DNA of 64,000 nucleotides from Candidatus Eisenbacteria bacterium RBG_16_71_46 (GTDB taxonomy: Bacteria; Eisenbacteria; RBG-16-71-46). The stretch covers positions 167,416-231,415 of the forward strand of contig MFFQ01000037.1 of NCBI GenBank assembly GCA_001780165.1, read 5' to 3'. How positions within the stretch are numbered: the first letter of the stretch is position 1; every line of letters begins with the position of its first letter. Positions 8,584 through 17,900 of the stretch are shown piece by piece. The notes beneath the pieces were generated by a model that saw nothing but the letters and a program-made list of their open reading frames with translations, had not been told where the DNA came from and searched no databases. A program made the translations under genes and the position numbers.

Positions 8584-9463
8584 GCCCTCACCCTCCGGCT
8601 GCGGCGCGCGGAAAAGTAGCGCATCAGCACCGGCAGGTACGAACGGTCGGTGAGGATCTCGATCACCGGGCACCGCGCCCGCGACAGCGTGCGCTCCGCG
8701 GCGCGGCGGCGTTCCCGCGAGTCGTCGAGGTACGCCTCGCGCACCCGGCGGCTGCCGGTATTGACCAGGGAGCGGCGCCCGGACTCCAGGTCCTCGAGCT
8801 CGACCCAGCCTACCGCCGGCAACGCCTCGTCACGCGGATCGCGCAGCATCAGCGCGGTGAGGTCGTGGCGCCGCGCGAGGACGTTCCAGTCGCGCGGCAC
8901 CAGGAGGTCCTCGAAGTCCGAGATCCAGAACACCAGGCCGCGGCGTCGCGAGGTGCGGAGCACGAAGCGCGCCGCCTCGCCGAGCCGCGTGCCTCCGGCG
9001 CGCGGCACCACCCCCAGCACGTCGCGCAGCATCCGCAGCAGGTGCGACCGCCCGCGTGCCGGCGGCACGAAGTGCTCCACCCGCTCCCCGGCGAGCACCA
9101 GGCCGACGCGGTCGTTGTTGCGCATCGCGGCGAACCCAAGCACCGCCGTCAGCTCGGCCGCCAGCTCGCGCTTCTCCGCCCCGGCGGTGCCGAAGCGCAT
9201 CGAGCGCGACACGTCCACCACCAGGATCACCGTGAGCTCGCGCTCCTCGACGAAGCGTTTGACGTAGGGCGCTCCGAGCCGCGCGGTGACGTTCCAGTCG
9301 ATGGTGCGCACCTCGTCGCCGGGGACGTAGGGGCGCACCTCCTCGAACTCGATCCCGCGCCCCTTGAACACGCTCTCCGACTGGCCCGCGAACAGGTCCT
9401 GCACCAGGTGGCGGCTGCGGATCTCGAGCCGGCGCACCCGGCCCAGCAGTTCCGTCGTCTGCA

Positions 9464-9464
<1 letters not shown>
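8580..9464 (-). CDS. DUF58 (VWA-like) protein
   Basis: The ATG at 9464 overlaps the moxR stop (TGATG), giving 294 residues. The DUF58 signature is clear: SVFKGRGIEFEEVRPYVPGDEVRTIDWNVTAR, followed by a VWA-like core with VILVVDVSRSM and a later VFWISDFEDLL. It lacks membrane helices, so it is probably cytoplasmic. DUF58 proteins are nearly always encoded beside MoxR ATPases and are thought to be their client or adaptor. The longer ORF in the track runs backward through moxR in another frame and is not real upstream of 9464. Confidence 0.88.
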
Positions 9465-10450
<986 letters not shown>

Positions 10451-10508
10451 CGGTCTTCCCCTCCGGATGGGATGGCAACGAGGTTCCTTCCCGCGAAACC
10501 CGCCCGGC

Positions 10509-10536
10509 AGTATAGCGAAGGCCTCGACGCGGTCCA
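10509..10536 (-). promoter_or_regulatory. Predicted promoter of the moxR/bat operon
   Basis: On the minus strand TGGACC (-35, four of six consensus bases) and TATACT (-10, five of six) are separated by 16 nt. Predicted +1 is near 10502, giving a leader of about 50 nt that ends with the GGAGGGG ribosome binding site of moxR. Found by eye and not scored against a model. Confidence 0.5.
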
Positions 10537-10733
10537 GTCGCCGGGCTGCCGTTCGCGCGGGATCGACCCGGTGACGCGGCGCGGGCTCGAGCGGCGGGAG
10601 TGCCGGGGTCGAAGGCGCGCCGCCGGACGATCGGGGGGTTGGCCCTCGCCGGCCGCGCCGCGCCGGAAAACGTCCCGGGTGCAGCGGACGGCGAATCCGT
10701 CAGGCGGTCGTCAGGTCTGGCGAATGCCCTTCC

Positions 10734-10752
10734 GGCGGCCTGCTAGGCCGCC
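10734..10752 (-). terminator. GC hairpin with the stop codon in its loop
   Basis: The perfect inverted repeat GGCGGCC-N5-GGCCGCC spans the 3' end of the gene at 10743; the TAG stop lies in the 5-nt loop. There is no T-run after it on the minus strand, so it may act as a Rho-type pause, an RNA 3'-end stabiliser, or nothing. Nothing else stands out between it and the moxR promoter. Confidence 0.35.
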
Positions 10753-11171
10753 GCGCGCCCTTCGATCCGGTCGGTCGGGGACTCCGGGGCCGCCATCGGC
10801 GAGGACTGCCAGGTGGCGAGCAGGCGCCGCGCGTCCACCAGCTCGAAGGGCGGCTCGAGCGACTCGATGCGCTCGAGCCGCGCGAGTCGGCGGTCGACCT
10901 CGAGCGCCAGCGCGGACTCCTCGTGATGCGACAGGCCCGCGCGCACGCGGGCGATGAGCTGGTGGACGCGCAAGCGCGCGAGCGGCTCGATCTGGAGCTG
11001 GGCCCGGTACCGCGCGGCGCCGCGCTCGAACAGCGTCCAGGCCTCCTCGAGCCGGCCCCGGGTGAGGGCCTGGAGCGCCGCCCGGTGGAGGCTGCGCCCC
11101 GATGCCACCAGCGGCAGCCGGCTGAGGTGAACCCAGAGCTGAGTGGAGTCGAGCACGAAGGGCCGCGTCAT
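10743..11171 (-). CDS. Hypothetical helical protein
   Basis: I do not recognise this protein. From the ATG at 11171 it has 142 residues and looks fully alpha-helical: WVHLSRLPLVASGRSLHRAALQALTRGRLEEAWTLFERGAARYRAQLQIEPLARLRVHQLIARVRAG. The segment LTRGRLEEAWTLFERGAARYRAQL is TPR-like. There is no signal peptide or membrane segment. The start is uncertain: the ORF is open to an ATG at 11309, but the extra 46 residues are Pro/Gly-rich and look untranslated, and no good ribosome binding site precedes 11171. A GTG 18 nt upstream is an alternative. It lies 214 nt downstream of glyA with no obvious promoter. Confidence 0.5.
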   Translation of the reverse strand: MTRPFVLDSTQLWVHLSRLPLVASGRSLHRAALQALTRGRLEEAWTLFERGAARYRAQLQIEPLARLRVHQLIARVRAGLSHHEESALALEVDRRLARLERIESLEPPFELVDARRLLATWQSSPMAAPESPTDRIEGRAAA

Positions 11172-11385
11172 GGTGGAGTCCGAGGACACCCATCGACCCT
11201 GCACGAAGGGTGCCACCGGAGGCGTCCGGCCGGGGCCTGCAACCCCTTGTCCGCGCGTGCCTCCAGCGAGTCTTCCCGGGCCCGGGGGCGCGGGGTGTTG
11301 CAACTTCATGACCTCGCGGACCCAGCCTGCATCGCCCCCTCGGGTGGATTCACCCAGGGCGCCGGCGGCCCCCCCGGGAGCGGGC

Positions 11386-12639
11386 TCAGCGCAGCACGGG
11401 GTCGCGCGCGAACAGGGGGTATCGCGCGCACAGCTCGAGCACCTCGCGCTCGATCGCGCGCGCGCGCTCGGCGTCGTCCGGCCGCTCGAGCACCTGCGCG
11501 ATCCAGTCGGCGATCCGTCTCATCTCGGCGTCGCCGAAGCCGCGGGTGGTGAGCGCGGGGGAGCCGATGCGGATGCCGCTCGTCACCCACGGCTTCTGCG
11601 GATCGTTCGGGACCGCGTTCTTGTTCACCGTGATCCGCGCGCGCTGCAGCGCCTCCTCGGCCACCTTGCCCGTGAGCCCGCGGCGCCTCAGGTCCACCAG
11701 GACGAGGTGATTGTCGGTGCCGCCCGAGACCAGGTCGAAATCGTGCTCGAGCAGACCCGCGGCCAGCGCACGCGCGTTCTCCACCACGCGGCGCTGATAG
11801 GCGCCGAAGCCCTTGCCCAGGGCCTCGCCGAGGCACACCGCCTTGGCGGCGATGACGTGCATCAGCGGGCCGCCCTGGAGCCCCGGAAACACGCTCTTGT
11901 CGAGCTTCTCGGCGTGCTCCCTGCGGCACAGCACGAACCCCCCGCGCGGGCCCCGCAACGTCTTGTGGGTGGTGCTGGTCACCAGGTCGGCGTGCGGCAC
12001 CGGGCTGGGATGCAGCCCGGTGGCGACCAGCCCGGCGATGTGGGCCATGTCCACGACCAGCGCCGCGCCGACCTCGCGGGCGATCACGCTGAATCGCTCG
12101 AAGTCGATGATCCGCGGATAGGCGCTCGCCCCGGCGACGATGATCCGCGGGCGGTGCTGGCGCGCGAGCGAAGCCACCTGCTCGTAGTCGATGCGCCCGT
12201 CCTCGGCGCGCACACCGTACTGGACCGATCTCCACAACTGGCCCGTGTAGGAGACCGGGTGGCCGTGGGTGAGATGGCCGCCGTGGGCCAGGCTCATGCC
12301 GAGCAGCACATCCCCCGGTTTCGACACCGCCAGGTAGGCGGCGAGGTTGGCGGAAGCGCCGGAGTGCGACTGTACGTTGGCGTGGTCGGCGGCGAAGAGC
12401 TGCTTGAGGCGCTCGATCGCCAGGGTCTCCGCGACGTCCACGAACTCGCAGCCGCCGTAGTAGCGCCGGCCCGGCAGGCCCTCCGCGTACTTGTTGGTCA
12501 TCACCGAGCCCATGGCCTCGAGCACCGCGTCGCTGACGAAGTTCTCGGAGGCGATGAGCTCGAGCGTCGTCATCTGGCGCCGGCGCTCGGCGGCGATCGC
12601 CTCGAAGATCGCGGGATCCCGGTGCTCGAGATCGGACAT
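11386..12639 (-). CDS. glyA: Serine hydroxymethyltransferase
   Basis: This 417-residue PLP enzyme interconverts serine and glycine with tetrahydrofolate, feeding one-carbon units to purine and methionine synthesis. The family is recognised over the whole length: [55 protein letters not shown] and the PLP-lysine motif [14 protein letters not shown]. Length is normal. It starts 6 nt after the rpiB stop, with GGGAG inside the end of rpiB as a likely binding site. The order ilvE-rpiB-glyA suggests a metabolic operon. Confidence 0.97.
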   Translation of the reverse strand: MSDLEHRDPAIFEAIAAERRRQMTTLELIASENFVSDAVLEAMGSVMTNKYAEGLPGRRYYGGCEFVDVAETLAIERLKQLFAADHANVQSHSGASANLAAYLAVSKPGDVLLGMSLAHGGHLTHGHPVSYTGQLWRSVQYGVRAEDGRIDYEQVASLARQHRPRIIVAGASAYPRIIDFERFSVIAREVGAALVVDMAHIAGLVATGLHPSPVPHADLVTSTTHKTLRGPRGGFVLCRREHAEKLDKSVFPGLQGGPLMHVIAAKAVCLGEALGKGFGAYQRRVVENARALAAGLLEHDFDLVSGGTDNHLVLVDLRRRGLTGKVAEEALQRARITVNKNAVPNDPQKPWVTSGIRIGSPALTTRGFGDAEMRRIADWIAQVLERPDDAERARAIEREVLELCARYPLFARDPVLR

Positions 12640-12645
12640 GGCCCG

Positions 12646-13110
12646 CTATCGGCTCCCGAGCAGGTGGGACTGCTCGTAGTCGCGGATCTTCCGCAGGCGC
12701 ACGACGTGACGCCCGCCTTCGAATGGGGTCTCGAGCCAGATGCGCATCCAGCGCGAGGCCGCGTCGTGATCGGGATTGGTGCGCCCACCCAGGGCGAGCA
12801 CATTGGAGTCGTTGTGCAGGCGCGCGAGGCGCGCGGTTTCGTCGCTGGTCACCACGGCGGCGCGGATGCCCGCCACCTTGTTCGCGACGATGCTCTCGCC
12901 GATCCCGCTGCCGCCGAGCACGATGCCCCGCTCGGCTTCCCCGCGGGCCACGGCCTCGGCCGCGGGGAAGCAGAAATCGGGATAGTCCACCGCGGCCTCG
13001 GCGGAGTCGGTGCCAAAGTCGCGCACCTCGTGCCCGAGCCGGAGCAGCTCGGCCTTGAGGCGCTCCTTGAGCGCGAACCCGGCGTGGTCCGTCCCGATCG
13101 CGACTCGCAT
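12646..13110 (-). CDS. rpiB: Ribose-5-phosphate isomerase B
   Basis: This 154-residue RpiB/LacA-fold protein interconverts ribose-5-phosphate and ribulose-5-phosphate. The N-terminus MRVAIGTDHAGFALKERLK holds the substrate-binding DHAG. The catalytic loop is IVLGGSGIGESIVANKVAGIRAA. Most RpiB enzymes have a catalytic Cys before GTGIG; here that place is glycine and a Glu follows GIG, as in the mycobacterial type, where the glutamate serves as base. The C-terminal HNDSNVLALGGR motif is present. It sits between ilvE (19 nt upstream) and glyA (6 nt downstream). Confidence 0.93.
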   Translation of the reverse strand: MRVAIGTDHAGFALKERLKAELLRLGHEVRDFGTDSAEAAVDYPDFCFPAAEAVARGEAERGIVLGGSGIGESIVANKVAGIRAAVVTSDETARLARLHNDSNVLALGGRTNPDHDAASRWMRIWLETPFEGGRHVVRLRKIRDYEQSHLLGSR

Positions 13111-13129
13111 GGCTCGCCCGGCAGGCCGC

Positions 13130-14095
13130 TCAGGCCCGACGGGCGGCGGCGGGCGAGGCCGCGCCGGCCGGCTGCGGCACCGGGGTGAGCCAGCCGTGGC
13201 GATCCGGGGTCTCGCCGCGCACCGCCTTGAAGAACGCCTCCTGCAGCGACTGGGTCACCGGGCCACGCTCGCCACTGCCCACCGGGATGCGGTCCACCGA
13301 GGTGATCGGCGACACCTCGACCGCCGTGCCGGTGAAGAACAGCTCGTCGGCGCCATAGAGCATCTCGCGCGGCATGATCTCCTCGCGCACGCGCAGGCCC
13401 ATCTCCTGGGCCTGCATGATCACGGTGTTGCGCGTGATGCCCGCGAGGATGCTGCTCGAGGTCGGCGGCGTGACCAGCTCGCCCTTGATGACCGCGAAGA
13501 TGTTCTGCCCGGAGCCCTCGCTGACGAACCCGTGGACGTCGAGCGCGATCGCCTCGACGTAGCCGTCCACCAGCGCCTCCATCTTCATGAGCTGCGAGTT
13601 CATGTAGTTCGCCGAGGCCTTGGCCATCGCCGGCAGGGTGTTGGGGGCGAAGCGGTGCCACGAGCTGATCTTGACCGCCACGCCACGGGTGAGGGCGTCC
13701 TCCCCCAGGTACTTGCCCCAGGGGAAGGCGGCGATCGCGACCTCGACCGGGCTCCCGAACGGATTGACCCCGAGACTCTCGTAGCCGCGGTAGATCAGCG
13801 GCCGGATGTAGCACTCCTTGAGGTCGTTGACCGACACCACCTCGATCGCGGCCTGGCGGAGCTGGTCGCGGGTGAACGCGGTCTCCATGCGGTAGATCTT
13901 CGCCGAGAACATGAGGCGATCCATGTGCTCGTCGAGGCGGAAGATCGCCGGGCCCTTGGGGGTCTTGTAGCAGCGGATGCCCTCGAAGACGCTCGACGCA
14001 TAGTGGGCGACGTGGGACAGGATGTGGATCTTGGCATCGTCCCAGGGCACCCACTTGCCGTTCATCCAGATTGTTTCGGCTTTGACCATCGCCAT
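13130..14095 (-). CDS. ilvE: Branched-chain amino acid aminotransferase
   Basis: This 321-residue fold-type IV PLP aminotransferase carries out the last step of valine, leucine and isoleucine synthesis with glutamate as donor. Motifs: VFEGIRCYKT, the PLP lysine in LPAMAKASANYMNS, and SEGSGQNIFAVIKGELVTPP, then TAVEVSPITSVDR. Length is normal for IlvE. GAGGTGA lies 4 nt upstream of the ATG, a strong binding site. The final 20 residues are Ala/Pro-rich and probably unstructured. The upstream gene encodes a phosphatase of unrelated function. Confidence 0.95.
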   Translation of the reverse strand: MAMVKAETIWMNGKWVPWDDAKIHILSHVAHYASSVFEGIRCYKTPKGPAIFRLDEHMDRLMFSAKIYRMETAFTRDQLRQAAIEVVSVNDLKECYIRPLIYRGYESLGVNPFGSPVEVAIAAFPWGKYLGEDALTRGVAVKISSWHRFAPNTLPAMAKASANYMNSQLMKMEALVDGYVEAIALDVHGFVSEGSGQNIFAVIKGELVTPPTSSSILAGITRNTVIMQAQEMGLRVREEIMPREMLYGADELFFTGTAVEVSPITSVDRIPVGSGERGPVTQSLQEAFFKAVRGETPDRHGWLTPVPQPAGAASPAAARRA

Positions 14096-14129
14096 GGCTC
14101 ACCTCATCGGAAAAAGGGAGCGACCCGAT

Positions 14130-14621
14130 TCAGGCCGACCGTGTCCTCAGAGCTTCACGAACGAAAGGTGCGATGCGACGGACGTGATGCCGGATCCGGC
14201 GCCAGCACTCCTCGTAGGCTTCCATCGACGCGCCGAACGGATCGGAAACCGGAAGCTCGGGATCGCCCGGACTCGGCCACTCGTTCAGCACGTGCGTATT
14301 GTCCCTCGGTGCCCCCAGCGCCTGGATCGCGCCCAGATGGCCCCGTTCCATGACCAGCACCAGGTCCGCGTCGCGCAACAGCGCGGGCGTGACCCGGCGT
14401 GAGCGGTGAAGTCCCAGGTCGATGCCCTCCCGTCCCGCCACCTCGACGGTGGAGGCGGTGGCGGGCTGGCCCTCCCAGGCTGCGGTACCGGCCGAGGATA
14501 CCTCCACGCGGCCCGCGTCCGAACCCAGCTCGCGGAGCAACGCACCGGCCGCCATGGGGCTTCGGCAGGTGTTCCCGGTGCACACGAACAGAACGCGGAA
14601 CAGCGCTTCGGATGAGGACAT
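14130..14621 (-). CDS. Low-molecular-weight protein tyrosine phosphatase family
   Basis: From the ATG at 14621 this is a 163-residue protein with the phosphatase P-loop VLFVCTGNTCRSPMAAG near its start (C-x5-R-S) and the general-acid segment VSDPFGASMEAY. Both active-site elements of the LMW-PTP family are intact. The family includes tyrosine phosphatases acting on polysaccharide kinases and also arsenate reductases; no capsule locus is nearby. The track start at 14627 is a TTG. I prefer the ATG because the predicted transcription start (near 14626) would fall at that TTG, making the mRNA almost leaderless. Confidence 0.88.
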   Translation of the reverse strand: MSSSEALFRVLFVCTGNTCRSPMAAGALLRELGSDAGRVEVSSAGTAAWEGQPATASTVEVAGREGIDLGLHRSRRVTPALLRDADLVLVMERGHLGAIQALGAPRDNTHVLNEWPSPGDPELPVSDPFGASMEAYEECWRRIRHHVRRIAPFVREALRTRSA

Positions 14622-14632
14622 AGACAATCACT

Positions 14633-14661
14633 AGGATAGGATTCCAGCCCTCGGGCGTCAA
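14633..14661 (-). promoter_or_regulatory. Predicted promoter of the phosphatase-ilvE-rpiB-glyA unit
   Basis: On the minus strand TTGACG and TATCCT are 17 nt apart. The TGA of TTGACG is also the stop codon of the upstream Sua5-like gene. Predicted +1 is about 5 nt before the phosphatase ATG at 14621, so there is no room for a ribosome binding site. Confidence 0.5.
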
Positions 14662-15311
14662 CCGGAGCGGGGTGCGCTCGCGTCCTCGAAATCGCCCAGA
14701 TCGGCGTCCACCTCGACCTGGCCACGGCGCAGCAGGCGCGGGCGCGTCCCACTCACGTCCACCAGGGTCGAGGAGCGGCTGCCGCGCCGCGGCCCTCCAT
14801 CCAGCACCAGGTCGAGCTGATTGCCGAAAACCGCCACCACCTCCTCGGCGGTCTCCGCCGGGGGGCGGCCGGAGAGGTTCGCGCTGCTCGACACCACCGG
14901 GCCGCCGATGTAGGCCAGCAGCTTCTGGCAGAGGGTGTCGCGCGGGCAGCGCAACGCCACCGTGCTCCCCGAGCCGCGGACCCTCACCGGCACGATCGGA
15001 GCGGCGCGAAAGATGAGCGAGAGCGGCCCCGGCCAGTGCTTGGCGATGAGCCGGTCGGCGACCGGGCTCACGTCGGAGGCGAGCCCGTAGACCAGGTGCG
15101 GCTCGGCGATCAGCGAGATCACCGCATGCGAAGGGTCGCGGCGCTTGAGACGCGCCACCATCTCGACCGCCGAGACGTCGAACAGCGAGCAGCCGAGGCC
15201 GTAGAGCGTGTCGGTGGGAAACCCGATGACGCCGCCGCGCAGCACCGCCTCGGCGGCCGCCATCAGCGCCTCGCGCTGCGGGCTTTCGGGATCGACGCTC
15301 AGGACGAGCAC
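14658..15311 (-). CDS. tsaC: L-threonylcarbamoyladenylate synthase (Sua5/YrdC/TsaC family)
   Basis: The GTG at 15311, one base after the purE stop, gives 217 residues; the longer track ORF reads back through purE. The YrdC fold is clear: GGVIGFPTDTLYGLGCSLFD, RLKRRDPSHAVISLI, HWPGPLSLIFRA, STVALRCPRD and PVVSSSANLSGRPPAETAEEV. The enzyme makes threonylcarbamoyl-AMP from threonine, bicarbonate and ATP for the t6A37 modification of ANN-decoding tRNAs. Length fits a YrdC domain without the extra Sua5 C-terminal domain. It is the last gene of the purD-purE group, so translation may be coupled to purE. Confidence 0.92.
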   Translation of the reverse strand: MLVLSVDPESPQREALMAAAEAVLRGGVIGFPTDTLYGLGCSLFDVSAVEMVARLKRRDPSHAVISLIAEPHLVYGLASDVSPVADRLIAKHWPGPLSLIFRAAPIVPVRVRGSGSTVALRCPRDTLCQKLLAYIGGPVVSSSANLSGRPPAETAEEVVAVFGNQLDLVLDGGPRRGSRSSTLVDVSGTRPRLLRRGQVEVDADLGDFEDASAPRSG

Positions 15312-15312
15312 G

Positions 15313-15813
15313 TCACTTGCGCCGGGCGCGCGCGGGCCGGGCGGCGGGACGCGTGGCGGCGGCCTCGAGCCGCCGGGCCAGCCGCGGATCGCGCAGCGCG
15401 AGGATGCGCAGAGCCAGGTAGGCGGCATTGCGCGCCCCCCAGGCGCCCACGCCCAGAGTCCCCACCGGCACCCCGGGCGGCATCTGCACGGTCGCGAGCA
15501 GGGCGTCGAAGCCCCCCAGCGGCGAGCTCGCCAGCGGCACGCCGAGCACCGGCAGCCGGCTGTGCGCCGCGACCGCGCCCGCCAGATGCGCCGCGCCACC
15601 GGCCCCGGCGATGAGCACCTCGAGGCCGCGGCCCCGGGCACCGCGTGCCCAGCGCGCGGTCGCGTCCGGCGTGCGATGCGCCGAGCGCACCACGACCTCG
15701 CACGGCACCCCGAACTGCTGGAGCACGCGCTCGGCCTCCTCCATGCTCGGACGGTCGGACTCGCTGCCCATGACGATCCCCACGCGAGCTTTGGCTTTGC
15801 GGCGCGTGACCAT
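15313..15813 (-). CDS. purE: N5-carboxyaminoimidazole ribonucleotide mutase
   Basis: This 166-residue PurE moves the carboxyl group of N5-CAIR to give CAIR in purine synthesis. Motifs: VGIVMGSESDRPSMEEA (phosphate loop), VVRSAHRTPD (catalytic histidine), AGAGGAAHLAGAVAAHS and TVQMPPGVPVGTLGVGAWGARNAAYLALRILA. The C-terminus ends in an Arg/Ala-rich tail. It starts 3 nt after the purD stop. No purK is in the window. Confidence 0.95.
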   Translation of the reverse strand: MVTRRKAKARVGIVMGSESDRPSMEEAERVLQQFGVPCEVVVRSAHRTPDATARWARGARGRGLEVLIAGAGGAAHLAGAVAAHSRLPVLGVPLASSPLGGFDALLATVQMPPGVPVGTLGVGAWGARNAAYLALRILALRDPRLARRLEAAATRPAARPARARRK

Positions 15814-15816
15814 GAC

Positions 15817-17130
15817 TCAGGCCGCTCCGCGTCCGGCCGCGATCGCGGCGCCGGCCGCGGGCCCGGCCGCGATGTCGCTCCGGCAGCGCCAGCCCGCGCC
15901 CCCCAGGCGCCCGACCGCGGCATAGGCGCGCGCGCGCGCCGCACCCAGGTCCGCAGCCACCGCCACCACGTGGGCCGCCCGCCCGCCCGCCACCCGCCAG
16001 CCGCCCTCGGCGGCCGCGGTCGCCGCGTGAAACACCATGATTCCGTCCTCCCGCTCGAGCGCGTCGAGCCCGGTGATGCGGCCGCCCTGCGCCGGCGCGT
16101 CGGGATAGCCCGCGTCCACCAGGGTCACCGCCACCGCCGCCCCCGGTCCGCGGCCGATCGCCGCGGGATCCAGCTCGCCCCGCGCCGCCCCGAGCAGCAG
16201 GGACGCGAGCGAGCCGGTGACGAGGGGCACCACGACCTCGGTCTCGGGATCGCCGAAGCGCACGTTGAACTCCACCACCCGCGCGCCCGAACCACCGAGC
16301 ATCAGCCCGCAGTAGAGGATACCGCGAAACGGGGTGCCGCGGCGCTCCATCGCCACCAGCGTCGGCGCGACGATGCGTCCGGCCACCGCCGACTCGATCG
16401 CCGGCGTCACCGCCGGCGTGGGCGCGTAGGCGCCCATCCCGCCGGTGTTGCCGCCGCGGTCGGCGTCGAGCGCGCGTTTGTAGTCGCGCGCGGGCGGCAG
16501 CAGGACGAAGCGGCGGCCGTCGCACACGGCCATCACCGATGCCTCCTCCCCGTCCAGGAACTCCTCGATCAGCACCCGCCCGCCCGCGGGTCCGAAGCGA
16601 CGGTCGCCGAGGCATGCGGCCACGAATGCCTCGGCCTCGGTGCGCTCGGCGGTGACCCTCACGCCCTTGCCGCCGGCGAGCCCGTCCGCCTTGATCACCC
16701 ACGGCGCCTCGAAGCGCGCGAGGGCCGCCCGCGCCGCGGCGGGATCATCGAACACCTCCGCCCGTGCCGTCGGAATGCCCGCCTCGCGCATCAGCTCCTT
16801 GGCGAACCACTTGCTGGATTCGAGGCGCGCGGCAGAGCGGCTCGGTCCGAAGACCGCAATGCCGGCGGCCTCGAGATCGTCGGCCAGCCCCCCGGCGAGC
16901 GCGGCCTCGGGACCGACCACCACCAGGTCGACCTCCCGCTCGCAACAGGCCCGCACCAGGACCGCGGGGTCGGCGACGCCGGCCTCGAGGCGGCGGAAGC
17001 GCAGCCCGAGGCCCTCGCTCCCGGGCGCCACCAGGACCTCGGCGGGCTCGGGATCGCGGGCGAGCCGCCACGCCAGGGCGTGCTCGCGCCCGCCCGAGCC
17101 GACGATCAGGATGCGACGGGGCGCGCGCAT
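15817..17130 (-). CDS. purD: Phosphoribosylamine-glycine ligase
   Basis: This ATP-grasp enzyme joins glycine to phosphoribosylamine in purine synthesis. From the ATG at 17130 it has 437 residues and opens on the family signature RILIVGSGGREHALAWRLA. Further motifs are WVIKADGLAGGKGV, LIEEFLDGEEASVMAVCDG, GMGAYAPTP, FRGILYCGLML and FNVRFGDPETEVVVPLV. The track start is a GTG at 17148, but the predicted promoter puts its -10 across that codon, so the ATG at 17130 is the more likely start, on a leaderless mRNA. purE follows 3 nt later. Confidence 0.95.
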   Translation of the reverse strand: MRAPRRILIVGSGGREHALAWRLARDPEPAEVLVAPGSEGLGLRFRRLEAGVADPAVLVRACCEREVDLVVVGPEAALAGGLADDLEAAGIAVFGPSRSAARLESSKWFAKELMREAGIPTARAEVFDDPAAARAALARFEAPWVIKADGLAGGKGVRVTAERTEAEAFVAACLGDRRFGPAGGRVLIEEFLDGEEASVMAVCDGRRFVLLPPARDYKRALDADRGGNTGGMGAYAPTPAVTPAIESAVAGRIVAPTLVAMERRGTPFRGILYCGLMLGGSGARVVEFNVRFGDPETEVVVPLVTGSLASLLLGAARGELDPAAIGRGPGAAVAVTLVDAGYPDAPAQGGRITGLDALEREDGIMVFHAATAAAEGGWRVAGGRAAHVVAVAADLGAARARAYAAVGRLGGAGWRCRSDIAAGPAAGAAIAAGRGAA

Positions 17131-17137
17131 GAGGCGC

Positions 17138-17167
17138 ACTCTATCCACCCCCGTCGGCGGGGGTCAA
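17138..17167 (-). promoter_or_regulatory. Predicted purD promoter, apparently leaderless
   Basis: On the minus strand TTGACC, 18 nt and TAGAGT. Only 7 nt (GCGCCTC) separate the -10 from the purD ATG, so +1 should fall on or next to the A of ATG. The TGA within TTGACC is the stop codon of the LarA-like gene. The spacer contains a CCCCC/GGGGG hairpin (17148-17163). Confidence 0.6.
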
Positions 17168-17898
17168 GAATCGGGCGCCGCCTCGCCGGGGCGATGTGCG
17201 AGGCCCGACCCGCCGCGGAGTACCCCGGCCAGCGCCTCCGGTGGCCCGGCCACCGCCATCGTCTCCACCCCGCGGTCCTCCCAGGCCAGGACGAAGTCCA
17301 CCGGTACCGCCGCGCGCGCCGCGCGCAGGGCCGCCTCGAACGCCCCGTCCCGGGCTCCGCGAACGCCCCGCCGCGCGAGCAGCGCCGCCCACGCCTCCCG
17401 GCCGAGGAGCCCGGGCACGAGCAGCGCGGGGTCGGGCGACGGGATCCCGGGCTGCACCTCGCGCGACGGCCCCACCAGCAGCAGCGCCTCGGCCTCGCGC
17501 AGCTCGTCGTCGAACTCGAGCGGCGTGCCGTCGGGGAGCGTGCCGGCGCGGAAGCGCGGTCGGGGCTCGCGGTCGGGCACGATCAGGGGCAGTCCCGGTG
17601 CCGCCGCGCCCAGTCGCCGGCGCGCCTCGAGCGCGTCGAGCGGGACGCCCGTGTGCGGCGCGGTGTCGGCGGCGATCAGCAGGCTGCGTCCGCGCCCGAT
17701 CCGCGCGCGCTCGAGCGCCTCGAGCAGCGGCGGCAGCGCGCGCGCCACCTGGTCGCAGGCGCGGCCGTCGACCACCACCACCGTCACCGCAGGCATCGGG
17801 ATCGCCTGCGCCAGCGAGGCGCCGAGCGGGGCGGCCAGGGCGCGCGCCACCGCGGCGGCAAGGGGATCGCCCGCGGCCGCGGCGCGGCGGTGCTCCAC
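17164..17898 (-). CDS. Degenerate LarA-like (DUF2088) protein
   Basis: This gene is hidden in a longer out-of-context ORF in the track. A GTG at 17898, with GGGAG about 7 nt upstream inside the gatB end, gives 244 residues. Its course follows the N-terminal domain of nickel-pincer lactate racemase LarA: VVVVDGRACDQVARALPPLLEALERARI, LLIAADTAPH, a variable part, then GTPLEFDDELREAEALLLVGP...PALLVPGLLGREAW, equivalent to the segment ending in SGGRK-x-x-x-PG-x-AG. The lysine of SGGRK and the following NH histidine are absent, and the C-terminal half of LarA (about 420 residues) is missing. It is therefore unlikely to be a racemase. Function unknown; it lies 2 nt after gatB. Confidence 0.6.
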   Translation of the reverse strand: MEHRRAAAAGDPLAAAVARALAAPLGASLAQAIPMPAVTVVVVDGRACDQVARALPPLLEALERARIGRGRSLLIAADTAPHTGVPLDALEARRRLGAAAPGLPLIVPDREPRPRFRAGTLPDGTPLEFDDELREAEALLLVGPSREVQPGIPSPDPALLVPGLLGREAWAALLARRGVRGARDGAFEAALRAARAAVPVDFVLAWEDRGVETMAVAGPPEALAGVLRGGSGLAHRPGEAAPDS

Positions 17899-17900
17899 GC

